DNA from: Longimicrobium sp.
GTDB lineage: Bacteria; Gemmatimonadota; Gemmatimonadetes; Longimicrobiales; Longimicrobiaceae
NCBI GenBank assembly: GCA_036387335.1
Contig: DASVTZ010000109.1
Coordinates: 1-64,000, forward strand
Length of the DNA: 64,000 nt
Direction of reading: 5' to 3'
Positions 17,096-26,229 of the stretch are shown here, piece after piece (the stretch's first letter is position 1; every line of letters starts with the position of its first letter). The position numbers were made by a program, and so were the translations under genes. The notes beneath the pieces are model-generated. The model was not told the DNA's origin. It worked only from the letters and a program-made list of their open reading frames with translations, and made no database searches.

Positions 17096-18415
17096 GTGTC
17101 GCAGACGCAGCCCCCTCGCGCGCCCGCCCACCCCGCGGGCACCCCGCCGCGCCCAGCCCGCCGCGCGCGCGCCGCGCTGCTGGCCGGGCTCGTCACCGCC
17201 GGCGCGTGCGCCGGGGCCACGCCGCCGCAGGCCGGGCCCACCGCGGAGATCCCCGCGCTGGAAGCGCGCGTGCAGCGCCAGCCGGACGACGTGCAGTCGG
17301 CCGTGCGGCTGGGGGCGGCGTACCGCGAGGCCGGGCGCCTGGACGACGCGCGGCGAGTGCTGGACGACGCCCACGTCCGCGCCCCCCGCGACGACGGCGC
17401 CACCCTCTTCCTGGGGCTCACCTGCGAGGACCAGGGCGACCTGGACTGCGCGCGCCGCGTCTACGAATCGTACGCGCGCACCGGCGCCTCGCGGCGGATG
17501 CGCACGGAGCTTCGCGGACGGCTGGCGCTGCTGGACCGGCGGGCTCGCGAGGCGGAGGTGCGCCAGGCCGTCACCCGCGAGGGAGCGCTGGCCGGCGCTG
17601 AGCCGCGGCCGAACAGCGTGGCCGTGTTCCCCTTCCGCGCCGACTCCGCGGACAGGAGCCTGCGGCCGCTGGAGCGCGCCCTGGCGGAGTTCCTCTCCAC
17701 CGACCTGGCCGTCACGGGGCGGCTGGAGGTGCTGGAGCGCGCCCGCGTGCAGCAGCTTCTTGACGAGATCGGCCTGGCGGAGTCCGGACGCGTGGATCCC
17801 GCCACCGCCGCGCGCGGCGGGCGGCTTCTGGGGGCCGGCAGCGTGGTGCAGGGGCACATCGGCGGGACTCAGGAGGCGCTGGAGCTGGAGGTGCGCGTGG
17901 CGCGGGTGACCGCAGGCGGTGCGCAGCCGGCCGGCGAGCCCATGGGGCAGCGTGGCGGCGCGCAGGGGCTGTTCGAGATGCAAAAGGGGCTGGCGCTCTC
18001 CATCCACCGGCAGCTGGGGGTGGAGCTGACCCCCGCGGAGCGCGAGCGGGTGCTGAGCCGGCCCACGGAGAACCTGCAGGCGGTACTGGCCTACGGGCGC
18101 GGGCTGGAGGCGGCGGACGCGGGCGACTTCGCCCAGGCGGCCACCCACTTCATGCAGGCGGCCACACTGGACCCCGGCTTCGCGGCCGCGCAGCAGCAGG
18201 CCCAGGCCTCCGCCGCGGCCGCACGCGCGGGGGGCGTGACCACCACGCAGCTCGCCCGCATGGCCGGCGCGGAGCTGTCGCCCGACGCGGCGCTGGTGCA
18301 GGTGGAGCGGCTGGTACCCGGCGCCGGCACGCGCGACGCCGCCGCCGAGGCGACCGGAAGGGAGGGCTTCCGCGATGCGGCGGCCCGTGTGGAGTTCATC
18401 ATTCGACGTCCATAG
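17096..18415 (+). CDS. CsgG/FlgO-like TPR lipoprotein
   Basis: A predicted secreted or outer-membrane lipoprotein of 439 aa. GTG 17096 follows a CCGGAG Shine-Dalgarno. The N-terminus has an Arg-rich stretch, then LLAGLVTAGAC, a probable lipoprotein signal. TPR-like helices follow (about 55-135). A CsgG/FlgO/TolB-type domain begins at NSVAVFPFRADS, with LERARVQQLLDEIGL and VDPATAARGGRLLGAGSVVQG, as in curli/flagellar accessory lipoproteins that sense or bind at the envelope. Another helical repeat region ends the protein. The domain is shared with the 36064-36813 lipoprotein. It heads a three-gene envelope set inserted between two T6SS blocks. Its link to T6SS is unproven. Confidence 0.75.
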   Translation: MSQTQPPRAPAHPAGTPPRPARRARAALLAGLVTAGACAGATPPQAGPTAEIPALEARVQRQPDDVQSAVRLGAAYREAGRLDDARRVLDDAHVRAPRDDGATLFLGLTCEDQGDLDCARRVYESYARTGASRRMRTELRGRLALLDRRAREAEVRQAVTREGALAGAEPRPNSVAVFPFRADSADRSLRPLERALAEFLSTDLAVTGRLEVLERARVQQLLDEIGLAESGRVDPATAARGGRLLGAGSVVQGHIGGTQEALELEVRVARVTAGGAQPAGEPMGQRGGAQGLFEMQKGLALSIHRQLGVELTPAERERVLSRPTENLQAVLAYGRGLEAADAGDFAQAATHFMQAATLDPGFAAAQQQAQASAAAARAGGVTTTQLARMAGAELSPDAALVQVERLVPGAGTRDAAAEATGREGFRDAAARVEFIIRRP

Positions 18416-18424
18416 AGGTGCGGG

Positions 18425-19558
18425 ATGACGATCATGCGCAAGACGACAATGGCTGGTTGGCCGGTTTCCCTGTTCTTGATGGCGCTGGCGGCCGCCCCCC
18501 CGGCCGCGGCGCAGGGCGCGGACGGGCCTCCCTGGACGGCGGGGGGCGGCGTGCGGATTGAAAGCTACGGCTTCGGCGAGGCGGGCGCGGTGGGGATCGA
18601 CCGCGTGTCGCTCGTCACGGTGCCGCTCTGGGCCGAGGCGCGGGTGGCGGGGCGGGTGCGCCTCACCCTCTCCGGCGCCTTCGCCGCGGCGGCCGTGCGG
18701 CGCGCGGACGGCTCGGACGCCTCGCTCGAGGGGCTGACGGACACGGAGCTGCGCGTCGCGGTGCCCGTGGTGGGGGAGTGGATGACGGTCACCGGGGTGG
18801 CCGTGCTCCCCACGGGCCGCGCGCGGCTCTCGGCGGAGGAGCTGGAGGTGGCGGCGGTCGTCGCCTCGGACCTGCTCCCCTTCGCCGTCTCCAACTGGGG
18901 GAGCGGCGGCGGGATCGGGGGCAACGTGTCGGCGGCGCGGCGCTTCGGGGCGGTGGGGGTGGGCGCGGCCGGCGGGTTCCGCGCCAGCCGCGAGTACCAG
19001 GCGTTCGACGAAGAAGGCCCCGCCTATCGCCCCGGCGACGAAACCTTTGTGCGCCTCGCCGTCGACCGCTCGTTCGGGGCGGGGAAGGCGACGCTGCAGG
19101 CCAGCGGGCACCGGTTCGCGCACGACCGGCTGGGCGGCGGCAACCTCTACCGCTCCGGCAACCGCCAGCAGCTCATCGGCTCGTACGCGTTCGCGCGCGG
19201 GCGGCGCTCCGGCGTGGTGTACGCCGGCGTGCTGCACCGGGAGAACGGGTCCAGCCTGGTGGATGCGTCGGCGGAGCTCCCCGCGCAGAACCTCTTTCTT
19301 CTCGGCGCCGGGGCGCGCCTGGCGCTGGGGCGCGCCGCGCTGCTCCCCAGCGTGGACGGGCGTATCTTCCGGAGCGCGGACGGGGTGGGGCAAGGGTACG
19401 GCGTGGGCGTAGGCGCGTCGGCCGAGGTGCCGTCCGGCGTCGTGGTGCTGATGCCCTCGGCCCGGCTGCGGCTGGGGAGCGTGCTGGTGCGCGAGGGGGC
19501 GGAGAGTCCGTTCACCGGGATCGAGCTGGGCTTCACCCTTCGCCGGGGGAGGCCGTAG
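18425..19558 (+). CDS. Predicted outer-membrane beta-barrel protein
   Basis: A 377-aa protein with a cleavable signal peptide (hydrophobic WPVSLFLMALAAAPPAAAQ, cleavage after AAAQ). The mature part alternates aromatic, Gly and Val residues and ends in a beta-strand with a Phe-rich tail (IELGFTLRRGRP), resembling 12-14-strand barrels of the phenol-degradation transporter (MetA) type. I cannot name a family. It lies 9 bp after the lipoprotein gene and 2 bp before the Ig-like lipoprotein gene, so the three are likely co-transcribed envelope proteins. Confidence 0.65.
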   Translation: MTIMRKTTMAGWPVSLFLMALAAAPPAAAQGADGPPWTAGGGVRIESYGFGEAGAVGIDRVSLVTVPLWAEARVAGRVRLTLSGAFAAAAVRRADGSDASLEGLTDTELRVAVPVVGEWMTVTGVAVLPTGRARLSAEELEVAAVVASDLLPFAVSNWGSGGGIGGNVSAARRFGAVGVGAAGGFRASREYQAFDEEGPAYRPGDETFVRLAVDRSFGAGKATLQASGHRFAHDRLGGGNLYRSGNRQQLIGSYAFARGRRSGVVYAGVLHRENGSSLVDASAELPAQNLFLLGAGARLALGRAALLPSVDGRIFRSADGVGQGYGVGVGASAEVPSGVVVLMPSARLRLGSVLVREGAESPFTGIELGFTLRRGRP

Positions 19559-19560
19559 CC

Positions 19561-21192
19561 ATGCGCGCATCCATCTTTTTTCGCGCGCGCATCGCGGCCG
19601 CGGCGGCGCTGCTGGCCGCCGGCGCGGCGGCGTGCGCCGACTTCCTGGCCGCCCCCGCCGATTCCCCCGCGCGGCTCTCCGTCTCGTATTCCCTGTCCCC
19701 GGCGCTGCAGGCGAACGGCCCCGGCCGCGCCTTCGACCGCGTGGACGCGGTGCACGTGCGCCTGCTGCGCGGCGAAACCGTGGTGCTGGCGGATTCCTTT
19801 GCCGCCGCCCCCGCCGACTCCGGCGTGATCCGCGGCAGCCTGACCCTGGGCCTGGAGCAGGCGGAAGAGCAGCTGAGGCTGGCGGTGGAGCTGCGCTGGC
19901 ACGGGCGCGCGGTCTTCACCGGCGCGGAGGACATCCGCCTGACGCGCGGCGCCAACACCGCGGCCGAGGTGGCGCTGCTTCCCGTGCCGGCGGAGGTGTC
20001 CTTCGCCGCGGTGCCGTCGTTCCGCTCCCTGGGCGACACCCTCCAGGCCGCCGCCGTGGTGACCTTTGCGACCGGGGACACGGTGCCTGCCCCCGCGCTG
20101 TCCTGGTCCGGGCCGGACGGGGCGGTGCTCGAGGTGCTCCCCGACGGGCGCATGGTGGCGCGGGCGGAGGGGCAGGGACGGGTGGTGGTGATGGCGGGAG
20201 CGGCCCGCGCGGAGGCGGTGGTGACGGTCCGCGCCGTGGTGGCCTCCGTCGCGATGACGCCCGACACGGCCACCGTGATGCGCGCGGACAGCCTCGCCTT
20301 CCGGGCGACGGCGCGCGACGCCCGGGGGAACGCGCTGGCGCGGACGCTGGCCTGGAGCACGGGGAACGCGTCCGTCGCCGCAGTGGGCCCGTCGGGGACC
20401 GCGCGCGGAGTGGCGCCCGGGCAGGCGCAGGTCCGCGCCGCGGTCGAGGGGGTGACGGGGGCCGGGCAGCTGACCGTGGTGCCCCGCCGCGGCGCGATGA
20501 GGGTGGACGTGGAGAACGCGCTGAACAGTCAGCCCGTGGCGGGCGCGACCGTCACCGCCCGGCAGGGCGCCAACGCGGGGGAGTCCGCACCCGTGGCGGG
20601 GATGGCGACCAGCTCCGCGGCGGGCCAGGCGCGCCTCGCCGCGCTGGACGAGGGAGTGTACACCCTGTTCGTCTCCGCGCCCGGCATGATCACGGCGATC
20701 GTGCCGAACGTCATCGTGCTGCCCGATGCGGAGGGGCGGCAGCGTGCCGTCATCAGCCCCGTGCTCCCCGCCGGCCAGACCCGCATCGTGCTCACCTGGG
20801 GCGCGGAGCCGCACGACCTGGACTCGCACCTCACCGGCCCGGACGGGTCCGGCGGCCGATTCCACGTCTACTACGCGTCACGCCGCTTCACCGTGGATAC
20901 CACCACGGCGGTGGAGCTGGACGTGGACGAGACCGGCGGCTTCGGCCCGGAGACCATCACCATCCATCGGCAGTTCACGGGCAGCTACTGCTTCAGCGTG
21001 CACCTGTACGCCGGAAGCGGCAGCCTGGGGACGTCGGGCGCGCAGGTGCGGGTCTTCCGCGGCAGCCAGCAGGTGGCGGCGTTCCCCGCGCCAAACACCA
21101 CCAACCGCGTGTGGACGGTGTTCGCGCTCAACGCGTCCACCATCACGCCCGTGAACACCACCGGCTCCACGGTCCCCGGGGTCTGCCCGTAG
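19561..21192 (+). CDS. Ig-like (Big2-type) surface lipoprotein
   Basis: A 543-aa predicted lipoprotein. The N-terminus FRARIAAAAALLAAGAAAC has a lipobox-type AAAC. Two Big_2-like Ig domains follow around residues 150-300 (PDTATVMRADSLAFRATARDA, LAWSTGNASVAAVGPSGTARGVAPGQA is the bacterial Ig-like hallmark). Next is a carboxypeptidase-regulatory-like segment (VDVENALNSQPVAGATVTA, about 320-400). The C-terminal domain contains TWGAEPHDLDSHLTGPDG, as in DUF2135/YfaP-like proteins. Such proteins are extracellular or outer-leaflet adhesin-like factors. It closes the envelope island. Confidence 0.75.
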   Translation: MRASIFFRARIAAAAALLAAGAAACADFLAAPADSPARLSVSYSLSPALQANGPGRAFDRVDAVHVRLLRGETVVLADSFAAAPADSGVIRGSLTLGLEQAEEQLRLAVELRWHGRAVFTGAEDIRLTRGANTAAEVALLPVPAEVSFAAVPSFRSLGDTLQAAAVVTFATGDTVPAPALSWSGPDGAVLEVLPDGRMVARAEGQGRVVVMAGAARAEAVVTVRAVVASVAMTPDTATVMRADSLAFRATARDARGNALARTLAWSTGNASVAAVGPSGTARGVAPGQAQVRAAVEGVTGAGQLTVVPRRGAMRVDVENALNSQPVAGATVTARQGANAGESAPVAGMATSSAAGQARLAALDEGVYTLFVSAPGMITAIVPNVIVLPDAEGRQRAVISPVLPAGQTRIVLTWGAEPHDLDSHLTGPDGSGGRFHVYYASRRFTVDTTTAVELDVDETGGFGPETITIHRQFTGSYCFSVHLYAGSGSLGTSGAQVRVFRGSQQVAAFPAPNTTNRVWTVFALNASTITPVNTTGSTVPGVCP

Positions 21193-21273
21193 AGGGCACA
21201 CCCAGGTCCACCGCTCCCCGGGCGCGCGGCCAGGCAGCGCCGCGTGCCCCTCACCGCCCGGGCAAGGACCTCC

Positions 21274-22626
21274 ATGCGGCAGATGCAAAAGGTGCTGTGG
21301 ACGCGGGGCACGCTCCTGACCCCGCAGCACCTGCAGGCGCAGGACCGCTTCCTGGAAGAGCTGGTGGGCTTCCAGCTCTCGTCGCTCACCTTCTTTCCCT
21401 GGGGCTTCAGCCGGCTGGGGGTGGACGCGGAGGCGCTGGCGGGGGGCACGGTGGCGCTCACCGACGCCGCGGGGATCTTTCCCGACGGCCTGGGCTTCGA
21501 CCTTCCCGCCGCCGGCCCGCTCCCCCCGCCCAAGCCGCTCAAGGAGGCGTGGCGCACGGACGCGGCTTCGCTGGACGTCTACCTGGCCATCCCCGAGCAC
21601 CGCCCCGGGGGCCAGAACGTCTCGCTGCACGGGGGTGACGGCGCGGTGCGCTACACGGCGGAGGTGGCGCTGCGGCGCGACGACAACACGGGACTGGCCG
21701 AAAAGCCCATCCAGCTCGCGCGCCAGAACGTGCGCCTGCTGGCCGAGGGGGAGGCGCTGGCGGGACACTCGGTGCTGCGGGTGGCGCGGGTGGTCCGCGC
21801 GCCCACGGGCACCTTTCAGCTCGACCCCCGTTTCGTGCCGCCGCTGCTGGACCTGGGCGCAAGCGGCTACCTGCTGGCGGTGGCGCGCCGGTTGGTGGAG
21901 CTGCTCTCCGCGCGCAGCAACGCGCTCTCGGCCACGCGGCGGCAGCGCACGCGCGGCCTGGCGGAGTTCGGAGGGGCGGACGCCGCGCACTTCTGGCTGC
22001 TGTACGCCGTCAACACGCACCTGCCCCGCTTCCGCCACCTGCTGGAGGTGCGCCGCGGGCACCCGGGCGAGCTGTGGACGGCCATGGCCGAGCTCGCGGG
22101 CGCGCTCACCACCTTTTCGCCCTCCATCCACCCGCGCGACCTGCCGGCGTACGACCACGGCGAGCTGTCGGAGTGCTTCACCCGGCTCGACGAGACGCTG
22201 CGGCGGCTGCTGGAGACGGCGGTGCCGGAGAACGCCGTCACGCTCCCCCTGCGCCCCAGCGGGCGGATGGTGTACGCGACCGCCGTGGAGGAGGACCGCT
22301 ACCTGTCCGCCCCCGAGCTGTACCTGGGGATCCGCGCGGAGATGAAGCAGGACGAGCTGCTGCGCAGGGCGCCGCAGCTGCTCAAGGTGAGCTCGGCGGA
22401 CCAGATCGACCGGCTGATCCTGCGGGCGCTGCCGGGGATCGCCGTGCGGCACGCGGCGTCGCCGCCCTCCAGCCTCCCCGCCAAGCTGGGGTGGTCGTAC
22501 TTCCACCTGGAGCGCTCCGGCGAGGACTGGGACGCCGTCCGCCGGGCGCGCAACCTGGCGGTCTACGCGCCCGCGGAGCTTCCCTCGCCGGAGATGGACC
22601 TGGTGGTCCTGCTGCCGGAGCGCTGA
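21274..22626 (+). CDS. tssK: T6SS baseplate subunit TssK, first copy
   Basis: TssK is the trimeric adaptor that joins the baseplate wedges to the TssL/TssM membrane complex. The 450-aa protein shows family features: VLWTRGTLLTPQHLQAQDRFLEEL at the start, GIFPDG, LLDLGASGYLL, and a C-terminal domain with KVSSADQIDRLILRALPGI and AKLGWSYFHLERSGEDWDAV. ATG 21274 follows GGCAAGGACC, giving the expected MRQMQKVLW start. A second, clearly different TssK lies at 24366-25712, only 1.7 kb away. Confidence 0.93.
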   Translation: MRQMQKVLWTRGTLLTPQHLQAQDRFLEELVGFQLSSLTFFPWGFSRLGVDAEALAGGTVALTDAAGIFPDGLGFDLPAAGPLPPPKPLKEAWRTDAASLDVYLAIPEHRPGGQNVSLHGGDGAVRYTAEVALRRDDNTGLAEKPIQLARQNVRLLAEGEALAGHSVLRVARVVRAPTGTFQLDPRFVPPLLDLGASGYLLAVARRLVELLSARSNALSATRRQRTRGLAEFGGADAAHFWLLYAVNTHLPRFRHLLEVRRGHPGELWTAMAELAGALTTFSPSIHPRDLPAYDHGELSECFTRLDETLRRLLETAVPENAVTLPLRPSGRMVYATAVEEDRYLSAPELYLGIRAEMKQDELLRRAPQLLKVSSADQIDRLILRALPGIAVRHAASPPSSLPAKLGWSYFHLERSGEDWDAVRRARNLAVYAPAELPSPEMDLVVLLPER

Positions 22627-22635
22627 CGTCGCCGG

Positions 22636-24177
22636 TCAGCGCAGGGCGAAGAAGGCTACCAGCGCCAGCGCGAGCACCACCACCAGGATCAGGCCCACGA
22701 TCAGCGGCGTGGTGGAGCGCGCCGGTGCTCCGGTGGGGAGCGGCGCGGCGGGCGGGGGCATCGGCGCCGGCGCGGAGGGAGCGGCCGGCGAGGGGTGCGG
22801 CGGCCCGGCGGGGATGTGCGGCGCGGAGAACGCGGGCATCAGCAGCGAGCTCGCGGAATCGGCCGGGGGCTCCGCCGTTGGGCCATCGTGCAGGCGCGGC
22901 GACGGGCTGAGCAGGCGGTCCACGTAGTCGTCGTCCGGCTGCGGCAGCGGCTCCGGCGCGTGCTCCAGGCGCAGCGGCTCCGGCGCGGGCGGCGGAGAGG
23001 CGGGACGGTCCTGCGCGGGGAGGGCCCACGCGGGCAGGTCCAGCCGCTGGAAGAGCTGGCTGAACTCGCCGCGCCCGCCCGCGTCCGCGGGGGCGGCACC
23101 GGCCGGGCCGGAGTCCGGGACCGGAGCGGAGAACACGCCCGTCGCGCCGCCCGTGCCGGTGCCCGCCGGCGGGGGTGTGGGGAACGCCGCGGCCGCCGGG
23201 TCGGCGGGGGCGCGCGGCGGATCGGCGGGGGGAATGGTGGCGGCGCGGAAGCTGGCGAGCTCGTCCGTCCGGCTCCGGCTCTCGGCCGCTGGGGCGAACC
23301 CCGCAGCCGGGTCCGCCGGCCGCGGCGCCGTCGCCCCAGTCTCCGGCGCGGCGGGAGGGGAAGGCGCCGCCTCCTCCGCGGCGGGAGCCGGCGGGTTTGC
23401 CGGGGCGGCTGCGCGCGATGCCGCATCGCTGGCGAGCGGCGCGCGGAACAGCCGCGTGAAGTCGCCCGGCTCCGCGGCCGGTGCGGCGGGCGGCGGGACG
23501 GGCGGTGCAGGCGCGGCGGAGGATGCGGGCGGCGGTGCGGGGGCGGGGTCCGTCTCCGCGCGGAGCGAAGCCGCGTCGAGTGAAGGTGCTGAGTCGGCAC
23601 CGGCCGGCGGGACGGGCCCTGAGAAGGCGGGCGCGCCGGTCAGGTCGGCGGCCATGAAGAGGCGGGTGAACTCGCCGGGCTCCTTTCGCGGCGCATCCAC
23701 TTCCCCCGGGAGCGCTGGCGCAGCATCCGTATCGCGCCCGGCGACGGGCGACTCCGCCGGGTCCGCGGCGGGCGGATCGGATGGAATGGCGGCCGGCTGC
23801 GCGGGCGGAGCGGAACCCGCTGGACCATCCGGCGTGGCGTGCGCGGAATCGGGCGTGGCGGGGGCGGGGGATGCGGGCGCCGGTTCGGCTTCGTCGAGGC
23901 CCAGCCAGGCCGGCAGGGATCGGAAGCCGGCGAGCAGCTCCGTGACCACCGTGATGGAGCCGTCCACCGCCGTGACCTCGCGGACGCGGGCGCGGCGCTC
24001 CGGCTCCAGCCGCTCCAGCGCACTCAGCAGCGCCAGGTTGTACGGCGTGATCCCCCCGTCCACGAAGTGCACCATGGCCACGCCCGCCGTGGGTGTGACC
24101 GCGTGAAAGGTGCGCACGCCGCCGCCGGCGACCTGGTCCAGGAGGGCGTACCGGGCGCGGAACTCGTCTGCGGTCAT
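22636..24177 (-). CDS. Tail-anchored Pro/Ala-rich protein with three GEFTRLF-type motifs
   Basis: A 513-aa protein on the opposite strand between the two tssK genes. The first 90 residues form a compact domain (DEFRARYALLDQVAGGGVRTF, VAMVHFVDGG, VTAVDGSITVVTELL) that faintly resembles a kinase N-lobe but has no catalytic residues. A 390-residue low-complexity Pro/Ala linker follows, with three copies of a short motif: PGEFTRLF at about 167-174, PGDFTRLF at 237-244 and RGEFSQLF at 369-376. The last 20 residues are a hydrophobic segment ending FFALR, a tail anchor. I recall similar GEFTR(M/L)F motifs in Acidobacteria proteins but know no function. A multivalent cytoplasmic docking protein tied to the T6SS membrane complex is a guess. 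Confidence 0.7.
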   Translation of the reverse strand: MTADEFRARYALLDQVAGGGVRTFHAVTPTAGVAMVHFVDGGITPYNLALLSALERLEPERRARVREVTAVDGSITVVTELLAGFRSLPAWLGLDEAEPAPASPAPATPDSAHATPDGPAGSAPPAQPAAIPSDPPAADPAESPVAGRDTDAAPALPGEVDAPRKEPGEFTRLFMAADLTGAPAFSGPVPPAGADSAPSLDAASLRAETDPAPAPPPASSAAPAPPVPPPAAPAAEPGDFTRLFRAPLASDAASRAAAPANPPAPAAEEAAPSPPAAPETGATAPRPADPAAGFAPAAESRSRTDELASFRAATIPPADPPRAPADPAAAAFPTPPPAGTGTGGATGVFSAPVPDSGPAGAAPADAGGRGEFSQLFQRLDLPAWALPAQDRPASPPPAPEPLRLEHAPEPLPQPDDDYVDRLLSPSPRLHDGPTAEPPADSASSLLMPAFSAPHIPAGPPHPSPAAPSAPAPMPPPAAPLPTGAPARSTTPLIVGLILVVVLALALVAFFALR

Positions 24178-24365
24178 GATGGGGCCTCGCGGCGGGATGA
24201 AAGTGGATTTCGATGAAGGAGAGGGTCCTGGTGCGGCGAAGGGCCCGGGCAATAGTAATCCGCCGCGCCACCGGGGCGCAAAACAAATTCTGACGCGGAG
24301 AGGGTCATGCCGAAGGGAAGCCGGGGAGAGCTGCGGGGCGCGGCGCGCGCGTGGCGAGGCGCACC

Positions 24366-25712
24366 ATGAGCGCGCTGTCGCCCGTGGTGTGGAGCGAGGG
24401 GATGCACCTCGCGCAGCACCACTTCCAGGCCCAGGCCCGCTGGTTCGAGGAGGTCGCCGCCTTTTCGCTCTCGCAGCTCTTCTTCAAGCCGTACGGCCTG
24501 GCCGGCATCGAGCTGGACGCCGAGGCCCTGCTGAACGGCACCGTGGCCGTGCGCCACGCCCGCGGCATCATGCCCGACGGGCTGGCGTTCCGCTTTCCCG
24601 AGGACCCGCCGCCGGAGCCGCTGGACGTCCGCGAGCGCTTCTCGCCCGTGCACGACAGCCACGCCGTGCTGCTCTCCCTGCCGCGCGAGCGCCCCGACCG
24701 CCCGTCGTTCGGCGAGGCGGAGCGGCTGAACGGCGGCCGCGACGCGGTGCGGTACCTCGCCGAGCCCCGCCGCCTCCCCGACGAGGCCACCGGCGGCGAC
24801 GCGAAGCCCGTGCTGGTGGGGCGCAAGAATTTTCGCCTGTCGCTGGACGCCGAGCCCATGGACGGGGACGACCGGGTGTGGATGCCCATCGCGCGGGTGC
24901 GGCGCGACGGGGCGGGGCACTTCGTCTACGATCCGGACTACGTGCCGCCCTGCCTGCAGATCGGCGCCAGCGAGCGGCTGCTGGGGCTGGCCGCGCGCGT
25001 GGTGGAGATGCTGGACGCCAAGATGGACGCGCTTCGGGCGGAGCTGCCGGGGGGCGCGGCGACCGGCGCGGGGCCGCGGCTGTGGCTGGCGCACGCGCTG
25101 CACTCCAGCCGCGCGCCGCTGCACCACCTGCACCAGGCGCGGGGGGCGCACCCCGAACGGCTGTTCTCGGAGCTTTCGCGCCTGGCGGGTGCCCTGTGCA
25201 CCTTTGCGCTGGACAGCGATCCGCGCGCCCTGCCGCTGTACGACCACGACGCCGCGGACCGCTGCTTCGGCGCGCTGGAGCGCCACGTCCGCGAGCACCT
25301 GGAGATCGTCCTTCCCACGAGCCACGTCGTGGTGCCCCTGGCGCGGACGCGCGACTGGTACCACCTGGGCACCGTGGCGGACCGGCGCTGCCTGGAGCGC
25401 GCGCACTGGTTTCTGGGCGTACGCAGCACGGCGGCGGCGGGCGTGGTCATCGGCGAGGTGCCGCGGCGGGTGAAGCTGTGCTCCGCGCAGCACATCGAGC
25501 GGCTGGTACGCGAGGCGTATCCCGGCCTGGTGCTGGAGCACGAGCCGACGCCCCCCGCCGCGCTCTCTCCGCGGCTGGGGACGCACTACTTCCGCGTGCG
25601 CACCCAGGGCCCGTGCTGGGCCGCCATCCGCGAGGCGGGCGAGGTGGGCGCCTACGCCCCCGAGTCCATCCCCGGCGCCGAGCTGGAGCTGTCCATCGTC
25701 ATGGAGGGGTGA
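24366..25712 (+). CDS. tssK: T6SS baseplate subunit TssK, second copy
   Basis: A 448-aa TssK paralogue. It has VVWSEGMHLAQHHFQAQARWFEE at the start, GIMPDGLAFRFP, YVPPCLQIGAS, and a C-terminal half with KLCSAQHIERLVREAYPG and LSPRLGTHYFRVRTQGPCW. It aligns along its length with the copy at 21274 but is clearly divergent, so it is an old duplication rather than a recent one. ATG 24366 (MSALSPVVW) is preferred over GTG 24351 by family alignment. It is separated from the divergent tail-anchored gene by 188 bp, in which I see no clear promoter. Confidence 0.92.
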   Translation: MSALSPVVWSEGMHLAQHHFQAQARWFEEVAAFSLSQLFFKPYGLAGIELDAEALLNGTVAVRHARGIMPDGLAFRFPEDPPPEPLDVRERFSPVHDSHAVLLSLPRERPDRPSFGEAERLNGGRDAVRYLAEPRRLPDEATGGDAKPVLVGRKNFRLSLDAEPMDGDDRVWMPIARVRRDGAGHFVYDPDYVPPCLQIGASERLLGLAARVVEMLDAKMDALRAELPGGAATGAGPRLWLAHALHSSRAPLHHLHQARGAHPERLFSELSRLAGALCTFALDSDPRALPLYDHDAADRCFGALERHVREHLEIVLPTSHVVVPLARTRDWYHLGTVADRRCLERAHWFLGVRSTAAAGVVIGEVPRRVKLCSAQHIERLVREAYPGLVLEHEPTPPAALSPRLGTHYFRVRTQGPCWAAIREAGEVGAYAPESIPGAELELSIVMEG

Positions 25713-25792
25713 GCGCAGGAAGAAAGGGAGCACCGACAGGGAGGATTCAGGCCGACCATCCGGCTGAACTTCAATGAGGAGTGATGGTGACC

Positions 25793-26170
25793 ATGGCGAA
25801 GAAAAAGATCGTGGTAAACCTGGCCCTGCAGTCTGTCACCGCGTACGAGGGGGACAAAGTGGTCCGAGAGTGTGAGTGCGTCACGGGCGATTCGGATCAT
25901 CCCACGCCCAAGGGGGGGTTCTCGGTGAAGCTCAAATACAGGAAGTACACGAGCAGGAAGTACAAGGCACCGATGGACTATGCCATGTTCTTCACCAACA
26001 ACGGCGAGGCGCTGCACAAGTACCACGGCCGCGCGCCGTGGTGGATGCTGCGGGCCGGGAGAGCCCTGACCGACCAGGTGGGCTCGCACGGGTGCGTGCG
26101 GCTGCAGGAAGAAGATGCCATGGCGCTCTTCGAGTGGGCGGCGGAGGGCACTCCGGTCGAAGTGTTCTAG
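25793..26170 (+). CDS. YkuD-type L,D-transpeptidase, putative T6SS cargo
   Basis: A 125-aa minimal L,D-transpeptidase catalytic domain: HPTPKGGF at 36-43, KYHG with His78, and GSHGCVRL with Cys101, the complete YkuD signature. These enzymes form 3-3 crosslinks or exchange peptides in peptidoglycan. There is no signal peptide, so Sec export is unlikely; T6SS delivery is a reasonable inference given its place between tssK and tssL. AGG and AAG codons and lower GC (for example around 25930-25970) set it apart from its neighbours. A GAGGAG Shine-Dalgarno at 25776-25781 suits ATG 25793; ATG 25784 is the alternative. No immunity gene is adjacent. Confidence 0.8.
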   Translation: MAKKKIVVNLALQSVTAYEGDKVVRECECVTGDSDHPTPKGGFSVKLKYRKYTSRKYKAPMDYAMFFTNNGEALHKYHGRAPWWMLRAGRALTDQVGSHGCVRLQEEDAMALFEWAAEGTPVEVF

Positions 26171-26213
26171 GCCGATCGCCAGCAGCCGCGCCGATCCGCG
26201 GACGGCAAAGAAA

Positions 26214-26229
26214 TAGGCAATACTGCCCA
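26214..26229. promoter_or_regulatory. GGGCAG dyad, copy 2 (degenerate, before tssL)
   Basis: TAGGCAATACTGCCCA matches the perfect dyad TGGGCAGAACTGCCCA (16931-16946) at 13 of 16 positions; the right half is intact. It ends 107 bp before the tssL ATG, in the 166-bp gap after the L,D-transpeptidase gene. The conserved placement relative to the downstream start supports a regulatory site for the tssL-tssM-kinase-phosphatase operon. Confidence 0.45.
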
